Source: Parapristionchus giblindavisi
Lineage: Eukaryota; Nematoda; Chromadorea; Rhabditida; Diplogasteridae
Direction: 5' to 3'
Length of the DNA stretch: 64,000 nucleotides
NCBI GenBank assembly: GCA_943737045.1
Contig: CALSFV010000330.1
Span: forward strand, 186,001-250,000
Shown: in pieces, positions 54,762-64,000 of the stretch
Layout: the number at the start of each line of letters is the position of its first letter
Position numbering within the stretch: position 1 is the first letter of the stretch
Notes under the pieces: model-generated
Databases searched by the model: none
The model's input: only the letters and a program-made list of their open reading frames with translations
What the model was told of the DNA's origin: nothing
Program-made: the position numbers and the translations under genes

Positions 54762-55249
54762 CATACATTTTCGGCCACCTCACATAATTTATATATACTC
54801 AGGTGTTTGAATCCTTGCATGATCCAAGTAAAATTCGTGCAATTAATGGCATGATCATGCATGGAATATACTCGAATCATGCATGGATTATTTGTGATCA
54901 TGCATGGATTCTGTCATTCCAAGCATGATCACAGAAAATTCGTGCATGATTACGGAAGATCCATGCATGATCACGAACCACGGATATTCCATGCATGATC
55001 ATGCATGGAATGTCGAATAATGCATGATTATACTTGTATTCGTGATCATGCAAAGATTTCAACACCAGAGTATAGCGGGTCGATTTTCAAAATATGACGG
55101 GTCAATTTACCAAAATGAATCTCAAAATACCTTCTTTCGCTTAAATTGTAACTTTTAGCGTAAAATAAGCGTAATATCATGGGTCGATCCTGAATATGAG
55201 CCGTATATGCTGGGTCAATCCTCATATTTTGAGGGTATGAAAATGTATG
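54762..55249. mobile_element. MITE with CATACATTTTC ends, copy 2, interrupted
   Basis: CATACATTTTC (54762) and GAAAATGTATG (ending 55249) are the same termini as at 40891-41082. After removing the inner insert at 54798-55070, the remaining length is close to that of copy 1, and the words GGGTCAAT and TTCGCTTA line up. Confidence 0.7.
54798..55070. mobile_element. Element made of GATCATGCATGG palindromes
   Basis: Ends CTCAGGTGTTTGAATCCTTGC and GCAAAGATTTCAACACCAGAG are inverted copies, with TATA on both sides. Inside, TGATCATGCATGGA and its variants occur about ten times in both orientations, so nearly every segment can pair with several others. It is inserted in the CATACATTTTC element. Confidence 0.8.
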
Positions 55250-55628
55250 ATTCTATCGATTCACATGCAGGAGACAAGACGTATTCCGCAAAATGACCGC
55301 AATTTGGCCGTACGCCGGATACAGACACGTATAAATCTGACAACGAGATAGTACATCACACACAAAAATACTAATTGCTTATACAAGATCCCTTTCGCTA
55401 CGAAAATCAATTAACCGTAGCAGTTTCATACATTCCCTTACAGAAACATCGAAAAAGAGTCTACAAAACAAGAAATAACACATAATCCGCAAAATGGCGG
55501 TCGATAAAATTTCACAACAACACATTTTTTTTGTTCCGATAGTGTTACATTTTCCGATCTACTGAAATTACCCGCGGTCATTTGGTTTGTCCGTCCTATA
55601 CGGTTAAGTGACATTCAAGCAGCGGTAT

Positions 55629-55821
55629 CATAGGTGGGCACGCTGGGGGAAATGCTGTGCGCAAACCGGGGAATTGGAAGGCAAGGCTGTGCGCATGGCC
55701 ATTTTTTAGCAGATTGGACTTGAAATTTTCCAATTTTTGCGATGCAAGGCTAAGCGCAAGGCTCCGCAAGGGAAGGCAAGGCTGTGTGCAAAAAGAATTC
55801 GTTTTCACACGCCCACCAATG
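55629..55821. mobile_element. hAT-like MITE, CATAGGTGGG family, copy 3
   Basis: CATAGGTGGGCACGC to CACGCCCACCAATG, with a perfect AGCGGTAT duplication at 55621-55628 and 55822-55829. The interior GGCAAGGCTGTGCGCATGGCC is shared with the copies at 1226 and 39354. Confidence 0.9.
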
Positions 55822-55849
55822 AGCGGTATCAAATTGATCGCTCTCCTTT

Positions 55850-57000
55850 AAGACGAAAAGCGCAACTCAAAAGACGGGGCCATACCGCCGTGACCATTCC
55901 TCTTTTTCGTAATATAATTTCCGATTTTACATTTATGTAACCAATTGGTCAGCGTGTGGGGTACATATGTGTGGTACACCTAACCTAGTTGGTGATTGAT
56001 TTTCGTGAAATCCATGCGAGAGAGAGCCGGGAACAAATTGGACTTTAGAACTTGATTTTCAATATATGCAAAAAAACCGAGGCATACTAATCATTAAATG
56101 GACGTCTCAAAACGAAGCGAGAAACAGTAGTGTAAATTCAAAGGAACTTATGTTACAACCTAATATCAATAAAACAAATCGATATTCTACGATTTTGCAG
56201 GGCATTATAAGTAGCGCGCAAAAAGAAACTTATTTGTTATTTACTTTTTACTTTCTACGAGTATTTCATGAGTCAATAGCAAAATAGTTAATAAAAAGTA
56301 AGTTACTTTTCGCGATCTACTTACTATAATATTATCGTGCAAAACCGGAGTTCTTTATTTGAGAATATAGAGGCAACATTCGTACCATTCTTTCCCTTCT
56401 TCTTCATCTTCATCGATCGAATATCGTACATTCGAACACGGAAAACTAGTCGAATCACATCCAGAATCATCTGAGTCAAGTATATTATTGATTTGTTAAT
56501 AAGTAAGTATTTTGGCAAGTTATTGATTTTTCCGATTCAGACAAATACACTATTGTGAATCATACGTGGGACTGTCGCTGGAAATAAAAATCGAGTGGGA
56601 CATTGCCAAGTTCGGGGACTGCCTACTCACTTATTTGTTCATTTTGATTGTGACTGTATTTTGGCCAATTCGGGTGCCAAAAAGGATGAACCTCGTCTTT
56701 TCTACGATAATACTTATTAAAGGATACATACTTTGTACAAGTATTGATTGAAGAAATGGAATAGTGTGTCGTCCTTCTGGCCGGCCAGCTTCAGTCATGC
56801 ACACCGTGCGGCAACACCGTACTCGACATCATGGGTCATACTGTAATCGATCAATACTTGTATTTTGTAAATCTAAAGGTAAAACCCGTTATTCAAGGCA
56901 CACCAAGTCCTGCGGGACATCACCGCTAGACCAGTGATAATTATCACTGTATTCATTAACTAGTCTAATATCAATGCATAATCATCGTAAAACAGAGATA
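55850..57000. other. No clear gene
   Basis: AT-rich, with scattered open frames. A GC-richer piece on the minus strand (about 56833-56762) reads VEYGVAARCA, TGA, LKLAGQKDDT, which could be a decayed exon. Block 56876-56945 (GGTAAAACCCGTTATTCA, AAGTCCTGCGG) matches 53019-53065, a small dispersed repeat. Confidence 0.35.
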
Positions 57001-57019
57001 ATAGCATATATAATCAACA

Positions 57020-57540
57020 TAGAAACCTGGTTTTGGCGAGAGCCTTGTCGATGAAGACCCAGAAGAAGGCATACACTCGGCAATTGTTAACCTAGATGGA
57101 CAGTATTTAGTGACAGATTGGACGAATCAAAAAGGCGAAAACAGATAATAGTAAAATAAGTATAACAAAATAAATCACATTTTTATCCACCAATTCTTTC
57201 CATGTGTTAGCATTCTCGCTCGCGGTGAACTCATCAGCAAACGAAGCCACTGAATACAGAACTTTATAGGGAATTTATGAAGAAGTAAACGAACCTTCAT
57301 CGAAAACGGTACCAAATATTTGAGCTTCGAGAAGAACCGGTTCCAACGTTTGTCGTTCTCGAAGTTCGCCTCTTTGCTGAACAGAACACATATTATATGT
57401 CGCATTTAAACGAGAATTAGAAAGAAGAAACGAGAAAATAAATGAGAAAATTACAATTTGTCTGCCCAAACTTCCGTTCTGCGTTCATGTTCAAGGTTTT
57501 CATTTAGATACTGAGTCGCCTTGTGATACTCACATCTGAA
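57020..57540 (-). CDS. Cluster of minus-strand candidate exons, unknown
   Basis: Three or four segments look coding: 57540 to about 57452 (CEYHKATQYLNENLEHE), 57378-57295 (open both as KEANFENDKRWNRFFSKLKY and as ETLEPVLLEAQIF), about 57255-57183 (ASFADEFTASENANTWKEL) and about 57094-57028 (VNNCRVYAFFWVFIDKALAK). Acceptors TTTCAG, GTTCAG, ATTCAG and ATCTAG are visible. Two alternative joins keep the frame in different halves, so I cannot give one model. They might be 5' exons of the KANSL3-like gene, 4 kb away, or a separate gene. Confidence 0.35.
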
Positions 57541-58017
57541 ACGGTAATAACGATAATCAATCATTGCATAAACAACTAAAATAAAGAAAAGTCAGGAGTT
57601 TCACAATCGCTTTTTTTCTCGCGCGCGTTCAGATTACAGTTAATCTCTGTTCGGTCAGAGTATGAATTGTGTCACACTTATGATGTTCATTTTAGATTTG
57701 ATACTTTACAACAAAGCATTCTATTTATTTTTAAGCTGTTAGTTATATTTTTGGCGTAATAATGCATTCAAAAATACTAACTACATGTTAAGTTGAGCAA
57801 CTTTGCAAAAAATGACAAGTTGTAAAGGACTATGAAAATATCTTTGAACCCGCGGCCAAGCTGTGGTATTCAGTGCGTTCAGCTACAAGCATGTCTATCT
57901 GCGGGGTGTTAAAGACCAGAATCTTCCAGTTAGCTCGGCTGTTGTTTATGAAACAAAAGAATTCAACGATCAAAGACCAAAGGTTAAATATCCTGTATCT
58001 CAACACTGATCTTCACT

Positions 58018-58347
58018 TCAACAGGTAGACACGTCTTTCTTCTTCTGGTAGTCTTCTTCCCAAGAACATCGATAGGAACCTAATTCGATCAATAATTCCC
58101 CGATCTTACTACCGTAATCGATACCGTACATACTACAGTATGATTGATCTGGGTAGCCGTTTGAGTGTGTGGTGTGGACGATGAATGAGAAATGGCTTCC
58201 CTCCGCCATGCACATCTTCAGAAATCGTCGACTCTGACGAGAACGGCATTATTCTCCGTAATGGTTTGAATCCACGAGATGATCAGGAGAGGGTACAAAA
58301 GGATTAGTATACACAGAGGTAAAGCCACTGATGGAATATTAGACATC
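58018..58347 (-). pseudogene. Possible small membrane-protein gene with a frameshift
   Basis: ATG at 58347-58345 opens MSNIPSVALPLCILILLY then PLLIISWIQTIT, a signal-anchor-like helix, ending at TGA soon after VRVDDF. One base out of frame, a second open frame (MCMAEGSHFSFIVHTTHS, NGYPDQSYCSMYG) continues to TAG near 58018. A single-base shift would join them. Either a broken gene or two unrelated frames. Confidence 0.3.
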
Positions 58348-58496
58348 GTGATGTACAAGAATGATCTTTGATCTTTGAATTATGGGCTCAATTACCGTAG
58401 ATACGTTCTGCCGCCTGGGCTTTGCCTGATCGTCCGAACAAACTAGGTACTGCAGTTCCGAATTTGTAATCCCCGCCCCATTCTACCCTCTACGCC

Positions 58497-58918
58497 ACTC
58501 ACAATCCTATTCCGAACCAAGTTTGATCTGAAATATGTCTATGAATAAAGCTCGTGCATTTCAATTATCGACTGTATATCTAATGGATTTGCGAAATTAG
58601 CTGTCAGCATTGTGGTTTTGAGGTCACACACTCAGATATTACGGTAGAGTCGGGTCGACTACCGAAGTTTGGAAGTAAATCCTGTGCCTCTCCATAGCCC
58701 GTTTCTATTTTGCGAGAGATAAGCGGATCTAAAGAAGTATAGGGTTCTATGTGAGAGCATGAATTCAAACGTAAAGGCAGATTGCAAAAATATAAATATG
58801 CGTTTGTTAGCCTCTCCAACAATCCGCTTTTTGACGTAATATTTCAGTTGAAATCAATGATAGGTAGCTGATAGTTCATGTCGAACAACTATTTGCATAT
58901 CAAGAATTTTGTAATTTG
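58497..58918. repeat. Histone 3' flank, copy 2
   Basis: Partner of 42957-43320, with an extra segment of about 50 bp after AATAAAGCTCGTGCA. Immediately upstream (58380-58496) there is no H2A coding sequence and no stem-loop. The flank was therefore duplicated without the gene, or the gene was lost. Confidence 0.75.
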
Positions 58919-58949
58919 CATTGCTCTCTTGAGTGACTATGTGTAATAT

Positions 58950-60083
58950 CACGCCTGTCACGAGAGAATTGAGCTGAGAGTGGGAATGAAGAAAAATGGT
59001 GAAATGAGTTAGGACCATTTTTGGACATCTCTAGGCATGCCCTACCAGCCCTCAAAGTCTCATTATGCAATTTTTATTTTGGGGCTCGATACACCGGTTC
59101 GGTAAGGTGAAGTCCCAACTTTGAGCACAAATTTCTCGCTTCTGGTGCGTTTTAGCGAAAAAGTGTCACAAGAGTGACCCTTGATCTTTTTTCGAGCTCT
59201 ATCGATCTAAACAAACCAGAAGTCATGAAAATGTTTCAGAACAGAGTTACACTTTGAAGCAAATAACTCAAAAATTTAGGAAAAGGAGGTGCTCTTCTTC
59301 CAGTATGTTATTAAGTTTTTCATGCGCTTTCGAATGAGGGGCTTGCGAAAAAAATACGTTAATGCGTTCTTATGGTTCATCCCCTTGTTAATTTCCTGAT
59401 GATTTGAAGTCATTTTCGCCCAACCATAATCTCTCAATTCACACACTCTCTCGCCGGTGAGTGAAAGAAATACAGCGAAGAGAAAGGGAGAAAACGATAT
59501 GTTTCATTCCGCACCGCGCGCTCGAGACCGTGCGGTGCAGAATGGAATGGGATGGAATGAAAAGGAATGGGTGAGAGAGTGTGTGAAACGAGAGATTGTT
59601 GGTGGCGAAAATGACTTCATATCATCAGGAAATTTCCAAGGGGATGAACCGTACGAACGCATTAACGTATTTTTTTCGCAAGCCCCTCATTCGAAAGCGC
59701 ATGAAAAACTTAATAACATACTGGAAGAAGAGCACCTCCTTTTCCTAAATTTTTGAGTTATTTGCTTCGAAGTGTGGCTCTGTTCTGAGACATTTTCTGG
59801 ACCTCTGGTTTGTTTAGATCGATAGAGCTCGAAAAAAGATCGGGGGTCACTCTTGTGACACTTTTCGCTAAAACGCACCAGAAGCGAGAAATTCGTGTTC
59901 AAAGTTGGGACTTGACCATACTGAACCGGTGTATTGGGCCCAAAAATGAAAATTGAATACTGGAACTTTGGGGGCTGTTAGGGCATGCCTAGAGATGACC
60001 AAAAATGGTCCTAACTCATTTCACCATTTTCGCTCTATTCCCATGAATTGTAAATTTAGCTCAATTCTCTCGTGACAGGCGTG
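58950..60083. mobile_element. 1.13-kb foldback element
   Basis: Arms of more than 500 bp mirror each other from CACGCCTGTCACGAGAGAATT to AATTCTCTCGTGACAGGCGTG, with an ATAT repeat on both sides. Similarity continues almost to the centre near 59520, where CGCACCGCGCGCTCGAGACCG is itself nearly palindromic. Point differences and small indels are scattered through both arms. No coding frame is convincing; the long frame at 59457-59756 spans the centre. Confidence 0.85.
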
Positions 60084-60759
60084 ATATATTTCTTTTTTTA
60101 AATCGATAATGTGCAATGATAGTAGAAACAAAGAAAATGACAGTTTATCAGAGGAAAAGACTGTTTCTCAGTCACCATGCACTTGTAAAATAAAGTACAA
60201 CTTTGGAAACAAGTGAATGGTGTCCAGTTCGCACCACGGGAAGGTGAACAGTCAAGCGAACCGTATTATTCACAGGACAGAAACGATACAGTAAGGCCGG
60301 TACAGAGGGGGATTGTGATATATGGAAAAATGAAGGAGCAATCTTACTCTGATCAATGAATGTCTTCGATAAATATACATAATAATGGAGTTACGTATAC
60401 CTATCATGCATAATTACATTTATCATTACAAAACGAGGAAAATTTTCTCTGTTTTTCTTTCCTTTTCGTTATTTTTGAGTAGATAGAAAGAAATTTTTTT
60501 CAAAAAACGCTGTCAGGAGCCTTTTGAATGAATGATGATACCATTGTTTGAGAGTTTCACTCACATAAACATTTTTCTGCCGATAATATTCTGAAGGTAT
60601 CTTATGAGTGCAAAATGATCTAAATTCAGTGATATCTCGCAAAGAATCTCATTTTTGGGATCGGGGGTTTTGAAGGGTGCTGATGATGATTTTGCTGTTC
60701 ATTATACATCTAAATCTACCTTTGAGGCCAGACACATTGTCTTCTTATTTCTTCCTCCG

Positions 60760-60900
60760 AACTACTCTATTGATCCAATTAATTAGTCTATCGATCGATT
60801 CAGTCACTATCCAAAATCAGCAGAATTTCTTTAGTTAAGGTTTGCTTAGGCTTAGGATCCGTACAACTCTATTGATTCATTTAATTAGTGTTTACCTGTT
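60760..60900. repeat. CAGAATTTCTTTAGTTAAGG repeat
   Basis: AACTACTCTATTGATCC, then CAGTCACTATCCAAAATCAGCAG, AGTTAAGGTTTGCTTAGGCTTAGGATCCG. The same order recurs at 54535-54757 (twice) and 61325-61490. Confidence 0.65.
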
Positions 60901-61320
60901 TTCAAAAGATTTATCTGTTACCTGTTTTCAAAAGCTTCACCACGGAGAAACTAATAAATAATTTCGATCGATACCGGCGTGCCGCCAAAATACCCAACGA
61001 TATGCAACGCATAGCGTCCAACAACATCGGCGGCTCAACCGGTGGCCGTATGCAAGAACCGTTTTCCGGGAAAATGTGACGTCATTAGCGTAGGCGGAGG
61101 CGTTTTCCAAAAATCCTCCGCCTACGCTAATGACGTCACATTTTCCCGGAAAACGGTTTTCCGTTGTTCTTGCATACGGCCACGGGAGCGCATTAGGCTG
61201 GAAACCCTGCACTCCCTGGTTCGCGTTCCGCCGTATTCATTAGTCTTTTGCTGATTTTTAAAAACTTCCTCAACTTCATTGTCATTGTTTTTTCATCATT
61301 TCATGACCTTAGCATTCAAA
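60893..61320. mobile_element. One-sided copy of the long-TIR arm, interrupted
   Basis: CCTGTTTTCAAAAGCTTC, ATACCGGCGTGCCGCC, GATGCAACG, CGGCTCAACCGG, then (after an insert) GGGAGCGCATT, TTTTGCTGATTTTTA and CTTCCTCAACTTCATTGTCATTG follow the left arm of the 9991-10858 element. The opposite arm is absent. The palindromic MITE at 61043 is inserted in it. Confidence 0.75.
61043..61182. mobile_element. Palindromic MITE with TGACGTCA arms, copy 3
   Basis: TGGCCGTATGCAAGAAC to GTTCTTGCATACGGCCA; nearly perfect arms, each with ATGTGACGTCATTAGCG or its complement, and a loop near CGTTTTCCAAAAATCC. CGG stands on both sides. Its host sequence is known from the 9991 copy, which confirms it as an insertion. 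Confidence 0.9.
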
Positions 61321-61324
61321 AAAT

Positions 61325-61500
61325 ATCGATTCAGTTACTGTTCACGCTCAGCAGTATTCATTTAGTTAAGGTAAGCTTAGGCTACTCTATTGATCCATTT
61401 AACCATTCTAATGAGTTAGTTACTATTCTCACTCATTGTCAACAGAGTTCCTTTAGTTAAGGTAAGCGTAGGCTTAAAGTCCGCACTACTCTGTTTGTAA
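61325..61500. repeat. CAGAGTTCCTTTAGTTAAGG repeat, two units
   Basis: Two imperfect units with ATTGATCCATTTAA, TACTNTTCNCNCTCA, CAGAGTTCCTTTAGTTAAGGTAAGC and GGCTTA. Same family as in the 54.5 kb foldback element. Confidence 0.65.
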
Positions 61501-61504
61501 CTCT

Positions 61505-62085
61505 TTTTTTGTGTTTTATGACAAAACAAGAAATATGCAGGGAATATGACTAAACTAAAAGTTGATTTTGTCAAAATTCTCGGAACTTTTTTTCTCGAAA
61601 TTTTTTTTCCAAATTTGTTCTGAAGTGATTTACCTCTTGACACCATTCCCTTTTCGGGGGAAAAAAAGAGGCTAAATTAGAGAATGTTCTTGAAAACCCA
61701 AAAGAAAGTGAATTTAACAAGAAATATTCGAAAAATAGTTTGGAGGTCCTGCTCAATTTTGAACGAAGTTATGGTATCATTCTCAACATATTTTTTATAG
61801 ATTTATATATTATAATTATATTGTATATTAACAATGCGCCTGTTTTGAGATTCTGAAGCTTAACTTTATTAGCTATCCGTAAGAGAGGGAGATGGGGATG
61901 GGGAAGGTGAGAGATCAATTGATCACGCCTTCTGATACAGTCAGGAAGAGTTAAGAGGGGAGGAGCCTCTAGTGTGGTGGAGCGGCCGCAAATCCAATTC
62001 ATATCGTATTGGATCTCTGATTAGGCAGGGAGGGAGAGATCAAAGATCAAGTCGACGGGGTAGATGACACGGGGACCACAACGTG
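61505..62085. other. Non-genic
   Basis: No supported exon. GATCAAAGATCAAG stands at 62039-62052. Confidence 0.4.
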
Positions 62086-63740
62086 AATTTCGACTGTCTC
62101 CGCGCTCAATTTTAATCAATAAAAGTTCCGATAAACTAAAACATTTCGGATAAATTCGATTCCACGAATGAGAGACATGGGGAGGACAAAAAAAAACTAA
62201 GCTCAAGAAATCGTTCCGGTCCGAAATCTTCTCACTCTCATTCGAACTTTTTGTTCCGTTGATCACTAGCTTGACGAGAGAGAGGCCGTAAAGAGTCTCT
62301 CGTCGGACTACCGAGATAGAAGGGCCAGGGGGGAAATCATTCGTGATTCGTTCCCACCACCCTAGTCACTACCTATCTGTCTCTCTATTTCCTAACATCC
62401 TATATCTTACCTAGGTCAACTTCCATCTCAATTCATTAGCCAACATCTGTCGAAATCCGAAGCTTATATTATAACATTTTCAACCAGAATCAGGGAAAAA
62501 ACACTAAAATTAAGTTGTTGTTATGTTACTTGGACCTGATTTCATGCGGAAAATGCGAAAGAGGATTAAAAAAGGGTGAGAGAGCTTGCGAAAAGTGATA
62601 AATGCCAAAAAGTACAACCTCCAACAACTATGTTCATCGAATCCCCAACAGTATTCATCGAATCCCCTTAATTAGCATAATTGCAATTGAAAAATAGTGT
62701 GAATTCACCGTATTTTTTCTATTGTGTTGCAATTGAGAAAATAGTGCGATTTCTCCGTAATTTATGCATAATGCTGCTATTGAGAAAATAGCGCGATTGC
62801 TCCGTAATTTATGCATAAATCTGCAGTATAGAAAATAGCGTGAATTCCCGTTTTATTGTATTGTATTGCAATTGAGAAAATAGCGCGATTTCTCCGTAAT
62901 TTATGCATAATGCTGCTATTGAGAAAATAGCGCGATTTCTCCGTATTCCTAGGACCATTCAACTAATGAACCCTACCTCTTTTCACGCTATTTTCGACTG
63001 TCTCCGCGCTCAATTTTAAACAATAAAAGTTCCGATAAACTAAAACATTTCGGATAAATTCGATTCCACGAATGAGAGACATGGGGAGGACAAAAAAAAC
63101 TAAGAGACGAAGAAATCGGTCCGGTCCGAAATCTTCTCACTCTCATTCCAACTCTTTGTTCCGTTGATCACTCGCTTGAGCGAGAAAGAGGCCGTAAAGA
63201 GTCTCTCGTCGGACTACCGAGATAGAAGGGCCAGGGGGGAAATCATCCGTGATTCGTTCCCACCACTACCTATCTGTCTCTCTCTCCTAACATGCAATAT
63301 CCCAATTGGTCAACTTCCATCTCAATTCATTATCTGTCGAAATCCGAAGCCTATATTATTATATTATAACATTTTCAACCAGAATCAGGGAAAAACACTA
63401 AAATTAAGTTGTTGTTTGTTATGTTACTCTTTCCATGCGGAAATTGCATAAGAAGATTTTAAAAAAAGGGTGAGAGAGCTTGTGAAAAATGGTAAATGCC
63501 AAAAAGTATAACCTCCAACAACTATGTTCATCGAATCCCCAACAGTAAAATGCTGCCATTGAGAAAATAGCGCGATTTCTCCGTAATTTATGCATAATGC
63601 TGCTATTGAGAAAATAGCGCGATTTCTCCGTAATTTATGCATAATGCTGCTATTGAGAAAATAGCGCGATTTCTCCGTAATTTATGCATAATGCTGCTAT
63701 TGAGAAAATAGCGCGATTTCTCCGTTATCCTAGGACCATT
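62086..63740. repeat. Tandem duplication of a unit of about 0.9 kb
   Basis: 62086-62650 and 62994-63550 are direct copies (CGACTGTCTCCGCGCTCAATTTTA, CGGTCCGAAATCTTCTCACTC, GGCCGTAAAGAGTCTCTCGTCGG, AGAAGGGCCAGGGGGGAAATCAT, CAACCAGAATCAGGGAAAAA). Each is followed by a minisatellite (62755-62945; 63548-63727) of about 47 bp: GCTGCTATTGAGAAAATAGC then GCGATTTCTCCGTAATTTATGC. Each unit ends CCTAGGACCATTCAACTAATG. Differences between copies are small substitutions and short deletions. No long conserved frame. Confidence 0.85.
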
Positions 63741-63744
63741 CAAC

Positions 63745-64000
63745 TAATGAACCCTACCTCTTTTTCACGCTATTTTCAACTATCTCCGCGCTTAGATTTA
63801 TGCCCTTTTAAACAACTAATGGTTAGTTAAAGGCTCTTTTACACGTGGCTCGGATTTCTTTATAACTGATTTTCAATAACCAAGTAGTTATTTAACTGGA
63901 CAAAAAATGACCAGTCTGGTCAAAAATTGACCAGTCTAGTACAGCTAACTATTTCTGGACTTGGAATATTTTTTCTAGTGGATTCTATAGAGGGAAGAGG
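63745..64000. other. Window end, non-genic
   Basis: Starts with a third, shorter copy of the CTATCTCCGCGCT junction and runs into unique sequence with the direct repeat AAAATGACCAGTCTGGTC / AAATTGACCAGTCTAGT (63905-63942). Nothing coding is visible. Confidence 0.4.

Larger units (their letters stand above)
54322..55603. mobile_element. Composite foldback element with nested insertions
   Basis: Left arm 54322-54458 and right arm 55463-55603 are mirror images (CCGTATAGGACGGACAAACC / GGTTTGTCCGTCCTATACGG; GAAATTTTATCGACCGCCATT and its complement). The interior holds two tandem copies (about 115 bp) of TCCGCACTACTCTATTGATCC..CAGAGTTCCTTAGTTAAGG, then the CATACATTTTC element with a further element inside it. 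No transposase frame is recognisable. Confidence 0.75.

Noticed and set aside
59457..59902. Open frames in the 58.95-60.08 kb element
   Set aside because: They span the centre or arms of a foldback element and have no recognisable motif.
1..64000. CRISPR arrays, operons with ribosome binding sites or other bacterial features
   Set aside because: Spliced genes, histones and RACK1 show a eukaryote; the tandem repeats lack the regular repeat-spacer pattern.

Overview
The window looks like a gene-poor, repeat-rich stretch of a nematode chromosome. A RACK1 fragment (40.0-40.5 kb) carries residues typical of the Caenorhabditis protein (LAQCKY, CHTDWVST, LPGND). An H2A fragment is followed by a perfect metazoan histone stem-loop. 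Splice acceptors are the short TTTCAG type, one first exon begins at a plausible spliced-leader acceptor 19 bases before its ATG, and TACTGTAG/TACGGTA motifs are everywhere. Genes made of many tiny exons would suit a diplogastrid such as Pristionchus, but the sequence does not prove this.

Layout. 0-9 kb: a terminal exon (1.8 kb), a seven-exon all-phase-0 gene broken by one TGA (2.6-4.9 kb), then minisatellites and a tRNA-derived repeat. 9.9-12.6 kb: a long-TIR element carrying an ORF with an EHNHP motif, then eight tandem splice-bounded hairpin cassettes on the minus strand. 14.9-17.1 kb: the last four exons of an unknown plus-strand gene. 18.0-19.7 kb: a glycogen phosphorylase pseudogene flanked by diverged copies of one segment. 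21-31 kb: a 20-exon minus-strand gene (759 aa, continuous frame) with three sets of duplicated exons and one intron made almost wholly of TGAT repeats. 31.9-33.8 kb: a divergent six-exon gene (164 aa). 36.3-37.2 kb: a broken LDL-receptor class A membrane-protein gene. 39-43 kb: fragments of H2B, RACK1 and H2A. 48.8-50.3 kb: a six-exon minus-strand gene (163 aa). 51.2-53.2 kb: exons resembling KANSL3, lacking a 3' end. 53-64 kb: mostly foldback elements, MITEs and a tandem duplication, with a few unassigned exons.

The window holds several recognisable house-keeping genes only as damaged fragments (phosphorylase, RACK1, H2A, H2B, LDLa protein), while its intact models belong to no family I recognise. 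Transposons are mainly small non-autonomous DNA elements. Exact or near-exact 8-bp target duplications point to hAT relatives, TTA duplications to PIF/Harbinger relatives, and 3-bp duplications to a palindromic family. Arrays of AGATCAAAG, which equals the TCF/LEF core, are scattered throughout, including inside pseudogene exons. All gene models are read by eye from splice sites and frame continuity, with no database search.
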